NCBI GenBank assembly: GCA_030998015.1
Contig: JARWMV010000241.1
Location: 434,001 to 498,000, forward strand
Direction: 5' to 3'
DNA length: 64,000 nucleotides
DNA from: Ceratorhiza oryzae-sativae
Taxonomy: Eukaryota; Basidiomycota; Agaricomycetes; Cantharellales; Ceratobasidiaceae
Shown here: piece by piece, positions 34,789-46,231 of the stretch
How positions within the stretch are numbered: position 1 is the first letter of the stretch
How the letters are laid out: each line of letters opens with the position of its first letter
Made by a program: the position numbers and the translations under genes
Notes under the pieces: generated by a model
What the model saw: only the letters and a program-made list of their open reading frames with translations
What the model was told of the DNA's origin: nothing
The model's database searches: none

Positions 34789-35477
34789 AACTCAATTAGT
34801 AAACAAGTAAAGTACATCTATTTATATGATCTTAATCTTACGCTCATAGAATCTGTTGAACGTTGCCAGAAGGGTCAATCAGCGGCTGACGAGGTGCCAG
34901 TGGTCATCAGGGTTACTCTTCAAGTCACGTGTTACCCTGATTTCAACAGTTGCGAAGCATTCCGCTGATACCTTGTACAACGTATTTGAGGCGGCCCGTC
35001 TGGAGCCCATCGACCTGCTTCTCATTGAAACTCGAGATGATATTTAAGAAAAGCTTGAAGCACCCTCGTGCCGCTTGTATCGCGCCATGGTCGGGGCTGA
35101 GGACTATAACCGATATTTTTGACTATATGTTGCACTAGATGGCTATTGTTACGAACATGACGCATTTGCTAGATGAATAGGCCGTTGAATTGGTTGCTTC
35201 CTCGCGAGAGAAAATCCGGGGAGAAGGCTCCAACAAACCATTTACTATGTGCACAAGACGCATGATTCGTATAAATGCGTTTGAATATGCGTCTTGTGGT
35301 TTATATAGCCATGTTAGAATGCATTCGACACGATGGAATCATAGCGGAAGTACAGCTCGCGGTCCATTTGAATATCATCACACAGACCATGCATGAAACC
35401 TAGAACGCGAGGCCGGCCACACCACATGACTTGACCAACGCGGCCACGTGATCATTTCTGTCCCACTCCATTCCACC
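34789..35477. other. intergenic upstream of CDC20
   Basis: About 690 bases between divergent genes (F-box minus, CDC20 plus), so both promoters should lie here. It contains the 12-base inverted repeat listed separately. No gene found. Confidence 0.45.
35252..35298. repeat. perfect 12-base inverted repeat
   Basis: CACAAGACGCAT (35,252-35,263) is repeated as its exact reverse complement at 35,287-35,298, with a 23-base AT-rich spacer. It lies about 180 bases before the CDC20 start and could be a protein-binding site or a hairpin. Confidence 0.6.
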
Positions 35478-37647
35478 ATGTTGCCGAACTCTCCTCCAAA
35501 GCGCGGGCCTAGAACACCCACAAAAACACCCCGCAGACGTGCCAACACTACTCAAGGAAATGTTGATGTCCTGTCTCTCGGGTTTGGCGCACTTTCTTTG
35601 TCTCCATCCAAAACGCTTGGCCCAAACGAGTCGCTTAATCCTTTCCTTGCGCCTTCGGCCAAGCCCCGGGCACAATCCCCCAACAGAATTCGCCCGAAAC
35701 ACGCTAGATCAAATACATTGTCAGCGGCGGTAGGATCAAGAGCGATTGACGTTACCGATGCGCTGGCAAATGAAGCGCGACAAGGGATCATTCGCAAGGG
35801 TGGTCTGGAAAGCAAATACGATATGGTCAATATTACGCGCGATTGGCCTGTGGCGCGCGGAAAGACAGTTCAGGTGAAGACAGGAAGCGTCGCAACCCGC
35901 TCTAAATCTTCGCACGCGCCAATTAGTGTGAGTCTGCTGGCGTGTGCATCATGGCTCTCGCTAACGTGAAACGATCCAGTTCGATAAGCCTTTGGGTGCC
36001 GACGATCGTTTCGTTCCTTCAAGGGCGGTTTCTGATACGGCGTTGGATACCGCCAGTGCCCCTCGCTAGCCGCAGCTCAGGCCACCAGCAAGTTGGAAGG
36101 CGCTTCACCAGGCCATGCTGCGCGTTTGACTGCCTCATTGGCTTTGCCCTCATCTTCTCAGCGTATTCTGACGTATTGCGAACCCCCTCCACTTCCTGCC
36201 ACCGACTCTACCCTTGCTCTCCAACGCTCCCTGGCCCAGTCTCTTCACGCACGCCCTGGCCAAGGAACTCCATCGTCCGGAGGCGCTGCTCCGGCCTCAC
36301 GACGAAAAATCTCTGACAAACCCGAGCGGATCCTTGATGCTCCCGGTCTCATGGATGATTTTTACCTCAACCTTCTTGCTTGGAGTTCCGGAAATATCCT
36401 TGCAATTGCTCTCGGCGAATGCGTCTACCTTTGGGCCGCTGAAACAGGGACCGTCACTCATCTTTCCACTGCCCCTTGCGACCCAATCACAGAACAACCA
36501 ATGACCCATGTCACAGGACTTGACTGGTCTCTTGACGCTGCGTACCTAGGCATAAGTTATGCAAATGGGACAATTGAAGTATGGGATGTCGAAAGCGGCA
36601 GCAAGTTGCGTAGTATGATGGGTCGACAAGGACAGGTCGCTTGTCTAGCGTGGAACCAACATGTGCTCGGGAGTGGATGCGTTGATGGAGCAATCTGGAT
36701 GCATGACACGCGAATTGCCGCGCACAAGGTTCAAGAAATGATGGGCCATGCTAGCGAAGTTTGCGGGTTGAAAGTAAGTGCCATTCTTGGTAAATAGGTA
36801 GCAGCAGTTATTGACGTCAGATTGAAGTGGCAACCTGCAAACGCCAACGGGTCTGGAGGTGGGATGCTAGGTCTTCTGGCTAGTGGAGGCAACGACAACG
36901 TCGTAAATGCTTGGGATAGTCGGGTCGGTGCCAGCAACGGTACGATTGAATAATCTATCTGGATGTTAACGGGCCTAATCATCGTCTTTAGCTTCCACCG
37001 CTAGCCGCATACAGCCCAAGTGGACGAAGCGTAATCACACAGCAGCTGTCAAAGCCTTGGCCTGGTGTCCTTGGCAACCCAATCGTACGTTTCTTCAGCT
37101 AGCTCTCCATTTGGCCGTGCTGACACGCTGGCGTGCTTTTGCTAGTGCTCGCCACGGGAGGAGGCACCGGTGATGCCATGATCCATTTCTGGTCCTCTAC
37201 TTCCGGTGCACGTGTTAATTCACTCAACACCCCCGGACAAGTGACATCGCTTATTTGGAGCCAGCATACGAAAGAATTGCTTTCGACTCATGGATTCCCT
37301 CATAACGCAGTGATGGTGCACTCCTACCCCGCCATGGGCAAGGTGATGATCGCATGTATCATGCAAATTTTTAACAAGGCTGATGTACCCTCGTTCTTCT
37401 CAGGTCGTAGAGATCAAAGATGCACACGATACTCGTGTCCTGTTCTCCGCAGTCAGCCCGAATGGAGACGTCGTCGCTACAGGGTAAGCCATTCTAACTC
37501 ACTACGAATTTCGATCTGACCCCTCCTAACAGGGCGGGCGATGAGAACCTCAAATTCTGGAAAATTTGGGAGATCCCAAAGAAGACAGCTGTTCGGAAAC
37601 GCGAAGAGGAAAGCCGCCGGACGTCTGTTAGCAAAGCTATCCGGTGA
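35478..37647 (+). CDS. cdc20: Cdc20, APC/C activator
   Basis: WD40 activator that brings substrates such as securin and cyclin B to the anaphase-promoting complex. The basic N-terminus (starts MLPNSPPKRGPRTPTKTPRRR) is followed by DMVNITRDWPVARG, a C-box variant ADDRFVPSRAV (about residues 157-167), ILDAPGLMDDFYLNLLAWSS at the head of the propeller, and blades with GTIEVWDVESG, GAIWMHDTR, NDNVVNAWDSR, AVKALAWCPWQPN, IHFWSSTSG and NLKFWKIWEI. It ends in Ile-Arg, the APC3-docking tail. The DAPGLxDDFYLNLLDW block is diagnostic of Cdc20/Cdh1. Exons begin at 35,478 and 35,980 and five further introns (from about 36,774, 36,939, 37,086, 37,342 and 37,482) follow. One frame break lies at the CCCC run 36,059-36,062: one extra C would restore the frame. 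Since Cdc20 is essential, a sequence error is more likely than inactivation. Confidence 0.92.
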
Positions 37648-37831
37648 TACTATTTCTTGTTCCTCTTCTCTTCTCGCTTTTTTCACTTTGTTCGGTTGAT
37701 ATGTAAAGTAGAGAGGACGCAGCGGTGTACATATATGCTAATGTTGATATGGCAATTGGATGGATTCTGGACAGAGTATGTCGGCATCAATCCTCGCGAA
37801 ACGCCTAGAACTAGATACAATTCCATTGAAC

Positions 37832-39385
37832 TCAAGGCATGAACGCCCACCCCTTGCTCTGGTAATATTCCTCCGTCTCTCGGAAAGACTGCTTAATTCC
37901 AATGAACTCGCGTCCCAGCAATTTCCTCGCGTATGAAGCATCCCAGTGCTTGGATCCTGAATCAGGTCGGTTACTCGATCCAGGGTTGCCCTTGGGCACT
38001 GCTGGGAACGCGGGATGTTCATTGAGTGCATCATCTACGCCAGCAGAGCAGCCTCAGAGTTCATGCCACGTTAGCCTAAATAATCGATTCGGCTTACACA
38101 TGTCTTGCCAGGTCGCATCGGCTGCAACCCCAAGGATTCTGTGACCAGCCGCATCGGGTTCTTGAAGCGGCAGTGTGGAGTGCTGCCATGTCTTTGATAT
38201 GTATAATATAATAAGCAACTTCATCGTACTCAGAAGCTGGTCGAGGTTCGCGAATGGCACTCGCGACCAGGTTTGTTGAGGTCAGTTGATCTCGCGACGT
38301 TACGTTGTCCATCGGTGCCTATGAATTGTTAATTTTATTTAGACTTACGCCAAAGCAGGCTGACTTGACTCACCCCCACTATCTGAAGCATTGGCGGATA
38401 CGCTTAGTTCATACCAGAAGGTGTGTGTTAATGACTCACATATGATGGGAGGACTGTGACAAAATCGTAGGTAATAGAACTCCTGTTTTCGTTTACATGG
38501 TTCCATGCAGCCTTTTCAGCTAGGGCTTTACTCGCTCTGTATTTTTCCCGATGCGGGGCGTCGCTTCCTTGCTCTTCTACGATTTTTATTGATTCTTCAT
38601 TCCAGTGCGCCTGTTAAGAGAAGTGAGGCGGTGAGAGATAGCAGCAAAGCCTGATGAGTATTTACCTCTGTGTGCTGGACCCCTTCCAGTCCGTGCAAAA
38701 CGGCGGCACAAGACGAGGTATAAACGACACGCTTTACAGTTGGTCTAAGCTCAGAAAACGTAAGTCCGCTGATATTGAGAGATCGCCAGAACACTTGCCC
38801 AAATTTATCGATGCTCTTCAGGATGTTTACGGTCCCATTCAGAGCGGGTTGCAAGTAATCTGAACGAATTGGCTCATTTTAACACAAGCGTATAGGCTAT
38901 GGAGTCGCCATACCTTCGAGAGCTTCTCCAGGCGGAGGATTCACAGGAGAAGCGGCGTGCGCTACCCCGTCAAACTGGTTCTCTTTTATTACTTGGTCAA
39001 AGGCTGCCGGCTAGCATATCGTAAATTAGCCGCATCTTCGATGTTAGATTGAAATCATGCTGGTGCAAACCTTGGTGATATCCGGCACAATCGCATAGCG
39101 AAACCTTGAACCGTGTTTGGAGAAAAGCTTGGCCAATCCTTCACCTTTGGCTTCGGAACGAACAGTTCCTACCACTGGAGTAATGCTGATCAACAAGATC
39201 GAATACTGAGTCGGACTCGCACACCTTCATAACCACATTCAAGGAGGTCCCGAACTGCATGGGCAGCAAAGTACCCATTAGCACCTGCACATTCCAACGA
39301 CCAGGGTAAGTAAATGGCCGGGATCTTTTGGGAGTCAAGGGTTTACCTGTTACCAAGATTTTTGAGGGAGCTCGATGGCAGGCAT
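37832..39385 (-). CDS. extended short-chain dehydrogenase (GRE2/cinnamoyl-CoA-reductase-like)
   Basis: NAD(P)-dependent reductase of the extended SDR family, which reduces aldehydes or ketones. Starting at 39,385, the exons encode MPAIELPQK, then ILVTGANGYFAAHAVRDLLE (dinucleotide-binding TGxxGxxA loop), VVGTVRSEAKGEGLAKLF, FDGVAHAASPVNPP, LNGTVNILKSI, VKRVVYTSSCAAVLHG (catalytic serine) and the catalytic Y-x-x-x-K in EKYRASKALAEKAAW; later come FVTVLPSY, IKDMAALH, DAAGHRILGVAADATWQD and a C-terminal tail ending TEEYYQSKGWAFMP. At least six introns interrupt it. The frame is broken at the very start by an A5 run (39,359-39,363 on the plus strand): six A's would join MPAIELPQK to ILVTG in frame, so a base error is suspected. 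Substrate not predictable. It converges with CDC20, 184 bases between stops. Confidence 0.8.
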
Positions 39386-40718
39386 GTCAAATTGATTTGT
39401 ATCTGCGATAAATTTTGGTGAAAATCGCCTGGGGTACTAAGGTCCTTTTATACCCGCAGCAGCGTGAGAAGAGAAGTATTCTAGAGCACCCCAAGGGTAA
39501 GATAGATCTGACATATCGCGCGTATCATTGGTCTCCGCCAGTCCCAGATTTTCAGCCTTAGAAAGTGGCGTTTCGGACAAATAGATGGCTGCCGAGCGGA
39601 ATCCCCCCTATCTTCGCAAAGCTTCTTCCACACTCTAGGTCAAAGCCTTGATTTTTATTGATTATATCTGCTAAGGGAAATCCAAGAAGACTGTTTGGTC
39701 TCCAAAGATAGGAGTGCGCTGATGCTCAACGTCAACAAGTTTGATGAGCTGGAAAATAGGCAAGTATGCACCGTTTAAGTGAAAAATCAAATCAAACACA
39801 TTTAGAAATAGGTTGATCATAGGTTCACAACCAAGACATGAGGTACCTACCGTATTCCGGACCGAAGCAATCTAAGCCATATAACCGAAGGAAGAGATCC
39901 AGGGAGAATATATTCCCTAACGAACATAAAGAAACCAGAGGGGTTCGGACGGGAGACTGCTGGGCGCATCGCCATCATAATCTAAAACCAACTGCGTATG
40001 CGGCGAATACAGCAAGTAGAGGTACAAAATTTAACCAAACATGACGTTGCGCACCTTGGGCCTGTGGTCTATATTAGGGTGAGGGTACAAAGGGGGATTA
40101 GTGGTTAGAACGGGCAGACAGCTCAACCCTCATGCTCCCAAAAGTATTGGTCAACGTATTCACGAGAAAGGAGCTTCGGCAGCTGGTGGCAGTAGCAATG
40201 GTATACGGGGAAGAGGCTCAACTGCCGGCGAAGCATAATCCTGACGAGATGGTGAGGATTGGGTTCAGCTAGTTGATCCTTTCAAGCAAATTGCTATTAC
40301 TCACCTCTGCCGCCCATTGGGTAGTTTTCGGTCCTTTGTGGCAGCAGCGAGAAAAGGCCTCAGCATCAAGCGTGATCTCCATCTGCTATACGACTGTACC
40401 GCGAGATACGAAGCTAGGCCCACATGTAGTAAGGAATCAGATCCCGGTGAAATCTAAGCCGATATTTTTTCTAGCAAAAAAATCAACTACACAAGGACAG
40501 CTGATTGTAGTCGCTACTTGCCCTCCACATACTAGGGTATCGATGGCGTGAGGTTAAATAGTGAGAGATAGCTGTGAGTATAAACGCATGAGCCTATGTG
40601 GAATATTGTGAAATCGAGGGGCCAAGCCTTTAGCCGAGACATCACATACTCGTGTTATGGCATTCAGGAAAAACCTTCAATGGTTGCATATATTGATACA
40701 ATGTGAACACATGACGAT
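39386..40718. other. intergenic, nothing recognised
   Basis: 1.3 kb, moderately AT-rich. The short frames (for example 39,838-40,044 and 40,273-40,551) have no domain and no supporting introns. No RNA gene or repeat recognised. Confidence 0.45.
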
Positions 40719-43700
40719 TCATCCTCCCAAATGTATGAAAGGCAGCCACCGCTCAAGTTCTACCCCAGAGTTACGCAACACCTCTAATGCATGTGATAAC
40801 GCCCTTGCAGTTTCATCGAGATTGATTCCGCCCGTACCTTGCTCGCAGAGGTAAGAATAAAACTCGCGAAAAACCAGCGGAGCGTCACGGTCCTCAATGC
40901 TCCACAAAGTGGCAACAGCAGCCTGGAATCCGATGAAAATAAACGCAGCAGCTATATGAAGTGATTCATCCAGAAGATTAATGTCCCCTCTGGCAGTCGA
41001 ACAAGCACTGAGCACAACTACTGGGCTGGCCGATGTGTGTGCGATAGTAGTGGCAATCCTAGTCAAGGGAAGAGCCTCGTCGTACAGTAGCAGCGCACTC
41101 TGTATTGGATTGTATATATCTTGCATGCCATGGCATGCAAAATGGGCAATAGTTGAAGAGGACAGACATTGCAAAACTTTCGATGAGGTAGCCTGGTCAC
41201 CAATCAGCGTGGTTACCTGTGCTCCCGCCGATTCAAGCGTAGTTTTGATGCTCTCAACCTCGTTCCTGGTCGCTGGAATGGATTTTACGGGTTCGTAGGA
41301 TACTTGTGGGACTGCCACGGCAAGGACAACAATAGATTTTGGTCTAGAAATTGATAAATGCCCCGCTGAGGTAGACAGTACCGAGAGAGTGGGTATGTAG
41401 GAGTTGATCGCGTATGAGCCAGCGTTTGGGGCGGTTGGGTCATTGTACGGTCCTGCCGCATGCAGCGGTATTTGAGAGAGAGAACCAGTCAGCAGCCACC
41501 AAACTCGTGGCCGCTCAGAAAGCGGCTTTGGCTAGCAATTGTTCTGTTGATAAAAGCACCCGAAAATGATGGGCCAACTCACTTCTAGTTTTAGGAGTTC
41601 CAAAACCGGTTTGACGACGGCGTTCCAAACAATACGAAGGACTTCATACATTGCACCATTCCCGGCGGACACAGACTTTCTATCACCACTAACAAAATGC
41701 CGAGTATGGTGGCCAGCGGATCTCCCCCAGCGGTTCAAAGCCGAATCAAATTTATTACGAATTTTAGCCAATACACCCATGGTCAGCGAACGGAAGTTCC
41801 AACCGCTCGACGGCGGACAGGTGAGGAGCTAGTATTAAAGCGTCGCATCCATGTGAGCTCGCACTGATAATTACGACAAGCCTAGACCCAATGGACGAGC
41901 GCAATTCTAAAAACGAGCGGCGTTGCAAGACTGCAATAGGGCCTATTGCAACTTCAGCCTCTTTAACGAGGTCCTCCCATTGTGCAGAGAGTTCCACAAG
42001 TTTTCGGTTTTGATAGTCCGCCGCAAGTAACTGTTCCCATTCATCTGTTCGTGCCGTTCGAAGGTCTTGAGAGCCACATTCTTCAAGCTCTTGCCAACAA
42101 GCAGCCATTCTACGAGCCAAATGGGGGTCTGCGTTTTGCAGTTTTGTGATGGCTGCCCGTGGTGCAACGTGCTGCTGCCAGAATGCGGCTCGACCGTGTT
42201 CAAGTAGCTCGATTGCACGTTCAAATTCGCCTCGCTCGATAGCGAACCGAGCCGCAGATCCTGCGATCCCAGTGTCGTGCATAGTAAGTTGATCGACTCG
42301 ACTTGCAAGACCTGAATCAACAAACGCGAGTCGTCGGTACATCTCAACGGCAAACTCGAACGCCTCCATGGCGCTAGGATGCCCGTATTTGACGCATATA
42401 TTCACCCAAGACACCCACAGGCATAGCGGATGGATTGGGGACAGTGAGTATATTTAACTGCGGTAGAATATCCGCCGACAGCAGCCTCAAGATCGGCGGG
42501 GTTCCCGTGAGTATATGCGCGATAGCGAGCAATTAAGCCGTCAGCAAGTGCTTTTCGGTATTTAAGTATATCTGAACTCTGCTCGGAGACAAGTTCTAAG
42601 GCGTGGGCTCGCAAATCCACGACGTCAGTCAAAAGGTCAGGATCTTCGTTTGTTATAAACTTCTGGAACAAAGCATCGGCTAGACCACCTAGTATCTCCA
42701 GGTACAAATAATGGTTGGGTGATACTTGGCTCTTGATCGACCGCCACAAGCCAATGGCCTCTTCTAGTATGTTATTAGCCTCAGCAGGAGCATATGTCTT
42801 GTTTGCTAAATGAACGAGAATGGCAGCGAGATTGATTGTATACGTTGTCTGATCCCTAAATGGAACTGTTGTGGCGCTGAGGACCTCACGCATAAGGTCA
42901 ACCGCCTTCCAGAGGCCTTCAATATCTCCAAGTCTCGAACTTCGCTCGTTAATGCAGACGCAGTACACGCCAAGGGCCTTGAAGCGTAATGTATGCATTG
43001 ATGGAACTAGTTCAACAGCTTGCCCAGCCCGCTGAACCGATTCCTCAAGGTCCTCGGAGAGGTTCCTTAGACGATACCGTGTAAGAAGCGAAGATGCAAG
43101 GTTGCTCAGATATGTGGCTTTGATATTGTGTTGAGCGGATGAGGATTCCACGGCTCGCAGAGATTTCCGAAGGTAAACAACTGAGAGATTTATGTCCATG
43201 ACGTCAGCACTAGCCAGAGATTTGAGGCGGTATGCGATCCCTAGGTTACTGAAAACAACGGCTTTATCGACATCGTTTGCCTTTCTAAGCTCCTTTTCTG
43301 CAGCTCTAAGCTCAGATATCCCAGAGTTAAGGTCGTCCAAATTCCTCGTGACACGGAATTTTTGCAGTAAGGCAATACCAAACTCGGACCTCGTGAGACC
43401 AAGATGCCTGGGGACCGCACCTGCAAGCTTTCGCATTTCGAGCGCTTCTCTAAAGTGATTCACTGCCTCGTTCACAGTCTCAAGCACGGATGAGGAGTCT
43501 TTGCTGAGGCTAGCTAGTACCAGGAGTGAACGGCTCAGGCTTTCTGTGAAACCTGCTCGAAGCCAGCCTTGATTGTCGTCCGTTAGAGTTGGAAGGGTAG
43601 AGAGGGCACGTTGGCTCATCGCGAGTGACATACGAGCGTCGGACTCGGCACAGTAACACTCGGCACGCGCACAAAACGCCTCAGCGAGACACTTGATAAG

Positions 43701-44876
43701 ATTCGCGTCGCTAATCGGCTTTCCACTCGTCGCCTTGCGGTCCGCATACGTTGAGAGGACCTTAATGCATTCGTCTAAGTCTTGAGGGTTCCCAATAGCA
43801 TAGTAGTGCGTCAAGAGCGCATTTCCGAATTGGAGGATTTGATCTGAATCGAGGTTGGTTTGATACCTAAGAAACCGTAGTTGGCAACAGAAATCGACCA
43901 ACTATGTACAACTCACTTTGTAATCCCCTGCCTCAAACAACCGACAGCATCCTTGGCATCCTCCAAGTTTGACACCCTTAAAAATCTCGTCAAATGGGCA
44001 TACCCAAGTTCACAGAGGGCCCTAGAAAGACCCGCTCTCAACCCAAGCCAATAGGTCAATCCAGGATCGCTCCCCTTCCACCAACCGCAAAACCCGGTGC
44101 TTCCATAGCGCAAAATCAAGTCTCGGCAACATTCGAACCCGCCGATGGCGCTGTCCAGGACATCATCATCTGCAATTGCGATTTGGGCTGCACGATGCTG
44201 TGTGACGCATAGCCGGAGAAGAGGAAGAATACGCTGATGACCTGTGGTTGGGGTGAGATATAGAGCGCGTGTGTACCAGTGGTTGGCGGCACGGAGGTAG
44301 TCTTCCCGTCCAAACTCATCAAACATGGACATGGCTTCGTCGCCAACGAGAACAATTTGCGAAACGACGTAGTTACGGAAGAGGCGTGTCCCGGATATCT
44401 CAAATAGCTTTCGAACAATCCAAGGGACCCTAAGCCACTCGAAGTTTGCATGAGAATGGTGCGTATTGGCGGTGTATAAAATGTATCGTAGCACACCGTT
44501 CAAAAACCCTCGCGTCAGCCGACGCACTGTCAGCCCCCCGAGCTATCCGCGCGAAATCTTCAAATGTCAATAACGGTTCTTCGCCTCCTTCACTGGGAGG
44601 AGTTTTGGTTTCGCCCTCAGTAGTTTTGAGCATAGGAATAAGTTCGTTCTCATCCTCGGCCCAGTCATCGTCATCGGTTTCTGCTAACTTATCTGGACGC
44701 ATTGGTACAAGTCTGACGATGTTTGAAGTAGCTATAGTCACCCGCTCTACGAAGTTACGAGACATCGTAGGAATGGTACGTGTGGTCCTTATTTCCTCCA
44801 CCTCGTGGGTCGAGCGACCCGCTTTCTGAAACCGAGTGATCCGCTGCCTAATCGTCGATTTTCCTTTGCGTTTCAT
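40719..44876 (-). CDS. TPR-CHAT protein (caspase-like protease domain)
   Basis: Large protein, about 1,330 residues. From 44,876: a basic, then acidic leader (KRKGKSTIRQRITRF; ETDDDDWAEDENE), a long helical region with TPR-like repeats (for example NLIKCLAEAFCARAECY, FSNLGIAYRLKSLASAD, ATYLSNLASSLLTRYRL), and a C-terminal CHAT domain, a caspase/separase-like peptidase. The CHAT domain starts with RVWWLLTGSLSQIPLHAAGP; its catalytic pair is visible as histidine in AHFACHGMQD (about 41,130) and cysteine in VVVLSACSTARGD (about 40,990), followed by FIGFQAAVATLWSIEDRDAP. Fungal TPR-CHAT proteins are suspected to act in signalling or programmed cell death; bacterial ones are proteases of defence systems. 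Introns lie near 43,863-43,912 and 41,532-41,582. Three frame breaks occur at G runs (44,534-44,539, 42,414-42,416 and 41,776-41,778), each cured by one base, so errors are suspected. Confidence 0.85.
41121..41140. repeat. perfect 20-base palindrome inside the CHAT domain
   Basis: TTGCATGCCATGGCATGCAA reads the same on both strands. On the coding strand it encodes the catalytic histidine neighbourhood (A-C-H-G-M-Q), so the palindrome may be a by-product of codon choice. Confidence 0.7.
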
Positions 44877-45321
44877 AGCGGATGGGCAACTTTTCTATTT
44901 GTTCCCTGAACCAGGCGATACAAAGCCGGCTTATAAAAAAATAAAGTCTAGAGTACGGGTTGGCTCAGCGAAGCCCGTGGTGGCAAGAAGGTGACTGCAG
45001 GGGAAACACGTGATTGATTGTCAATCTGAGCATTTTCGACCTGCGACTGAGCCTAGAGGTGGATTGGAATCGTATTTACCAAGCATACACACTATGAGCG
45101 ATAAGAATGTTCTGTAAGATAGCGGACATCGGTGCTATTGGAAATACGATGGTTTAAAATGCATAAAACCACTACGTGCACCAAGAATGACATGCAAGGC
45201 CCGCAAGCCACGGTTGTATGCCAGAGGATCGGTAACTAACCAGCGTAGACACACAAGCAGCTGTTCATCGAAACGATTTATATAGCGACCTCTCCAACAG
45301 GAACCTTCAAAGCCTCCTGCT
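44877..45321. other. intergenic upstream of the TPR-CHAT gene
   Basis: About 440 bases. It holds the TPR-CHAT promoter and the 3' end of uL16m; no coding region was seen. Confidence 0.45.
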
Positions 45322-46105
45322 TCACCACCGATAATGGCTGCACTGGATCCTAATAATCTTTGAACTAACGCCTGTGATAGGTTTTGGGGGGACGGAAGGA
45401 AGGTCCAGGGCACCAAGTTTTGGCCCAGCTGATCGGCTGATGAATTCAGTTACGACAGGGAGTTTCGTCGCGGCTAGCCGAAGAGCTGAGAAACGGTAAA
45501 TATGCGCCCCCATGAGAACTTGGCCTAACAATGCGTACCGTCACGAGCAATTTCTTCTCGGATCCCACCCCCTATTTCGAATACAACTTTACCAGTTGGA
45601 ACTCTGCAATGAAATGAGGTTTCGATGTCAAAAGTGTTCAATCCAGCGTAACGAACCTGCAAGCCCAATACTCGAACGATCCCTTTCCTTTACCCATACG
45701 AGTCTCATTCCCCTAGATACACCAAAATAAATTCGGATGTATCACTCATACACAGCCCAAACTTACCTTGACACAAACTGGTAAATCCGGAAACACGCGC
45801 ATCCAAATCTGACTGGTCTTGATGACCTTCAACTTGCGTTTAATTACAACCTCGGCCGACTGGAGCTGTTTGGCCGTCAACCTCGTTCCATCACCTTTTA
45901 CTCGCAGCCCATATTCGCCAAATGCGAGCGTCGTGCCCTTGGTGGAGCCGCCGACCGGGACCGGCACACGTCCCTTGTGGGATTTGCGGTATCTGACTCG
46001 ACGGGGGGCAAGCTGAGATCTAAAGCGAGAAAATGATAGAATTGGCTGAATGTATGTCTGTGGCCTTGGTATGATTGTGCGGAGGGACGAGAAGAGAAGA
46101 GACAT
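45322..46105 (-). CDS. MRPL16: mitochondrial ribosomal protein uL16m
   Basis: Large-subunit mitoribosomal protein L16, located near the peptidyl transferase centre and tRNA elbow. Exons (plus coordinates) 45,767-46,105, 45,657-45,712, 45,540-45,603 and 45,322-45,486 give 207 residues. The start MSLLFSSLRTIIPRPQ gives a basic leader suited to mitochondrial import. The family core is clear: RRVRYRKSHKGRVPVP, GTTLAFGEYGLRV, QLQSAEVVIKRKLK, IWMRVFPDLPVCVKGNETRM, GKGKGSFEYWACRVPTGKV and FEIGGGIREEIA. The C-terminal exon (RLAATKLPVVTEFISR, to 45,322) is longer than in bacterial L16 and may form a mitochondria-specific extension. The gene is transcribed away from uS8m, from which its start codon is only 126 bases distant. 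Confidence 0.93.
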
Positions 46106-46231
46106 GATGGTCGATGGGAGTAAGCGATTTGTCCTGCGTGGGAGGCGATCACGTGTGGATATTTCACCTTCACCCGACCACCGTAAGTTGTCGCTAGTAC
46201 AACGCCGAATCCTATTAATCGAGCTACGTAG
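46106..46231. promoter_or_regulatory. bidirectional promoter of two mitoribosomal genes
   Basis: Only 126 bases separate the start codons of uL16m (minus) and uS8m (plus), so a shared promoter is almost forced. It contains a CACGTG palindrome at about 46,151-46,156, the core of bHLH-factor sites. Confidence 0.6.

Noticed and set aside
36059..36062. A small intron to explain the CDC20 frame change
   Set aside because: Candidate donors and acceptors nearby either leave the wrong phase or remove the C-box; one missing C in a homopolymer is simpler.
41121..41140. Palindrome as a mobile-element target or terminal repeat
   Set aside because: No duplicated flanks and no element around it; it lies in conserved coding sequence.
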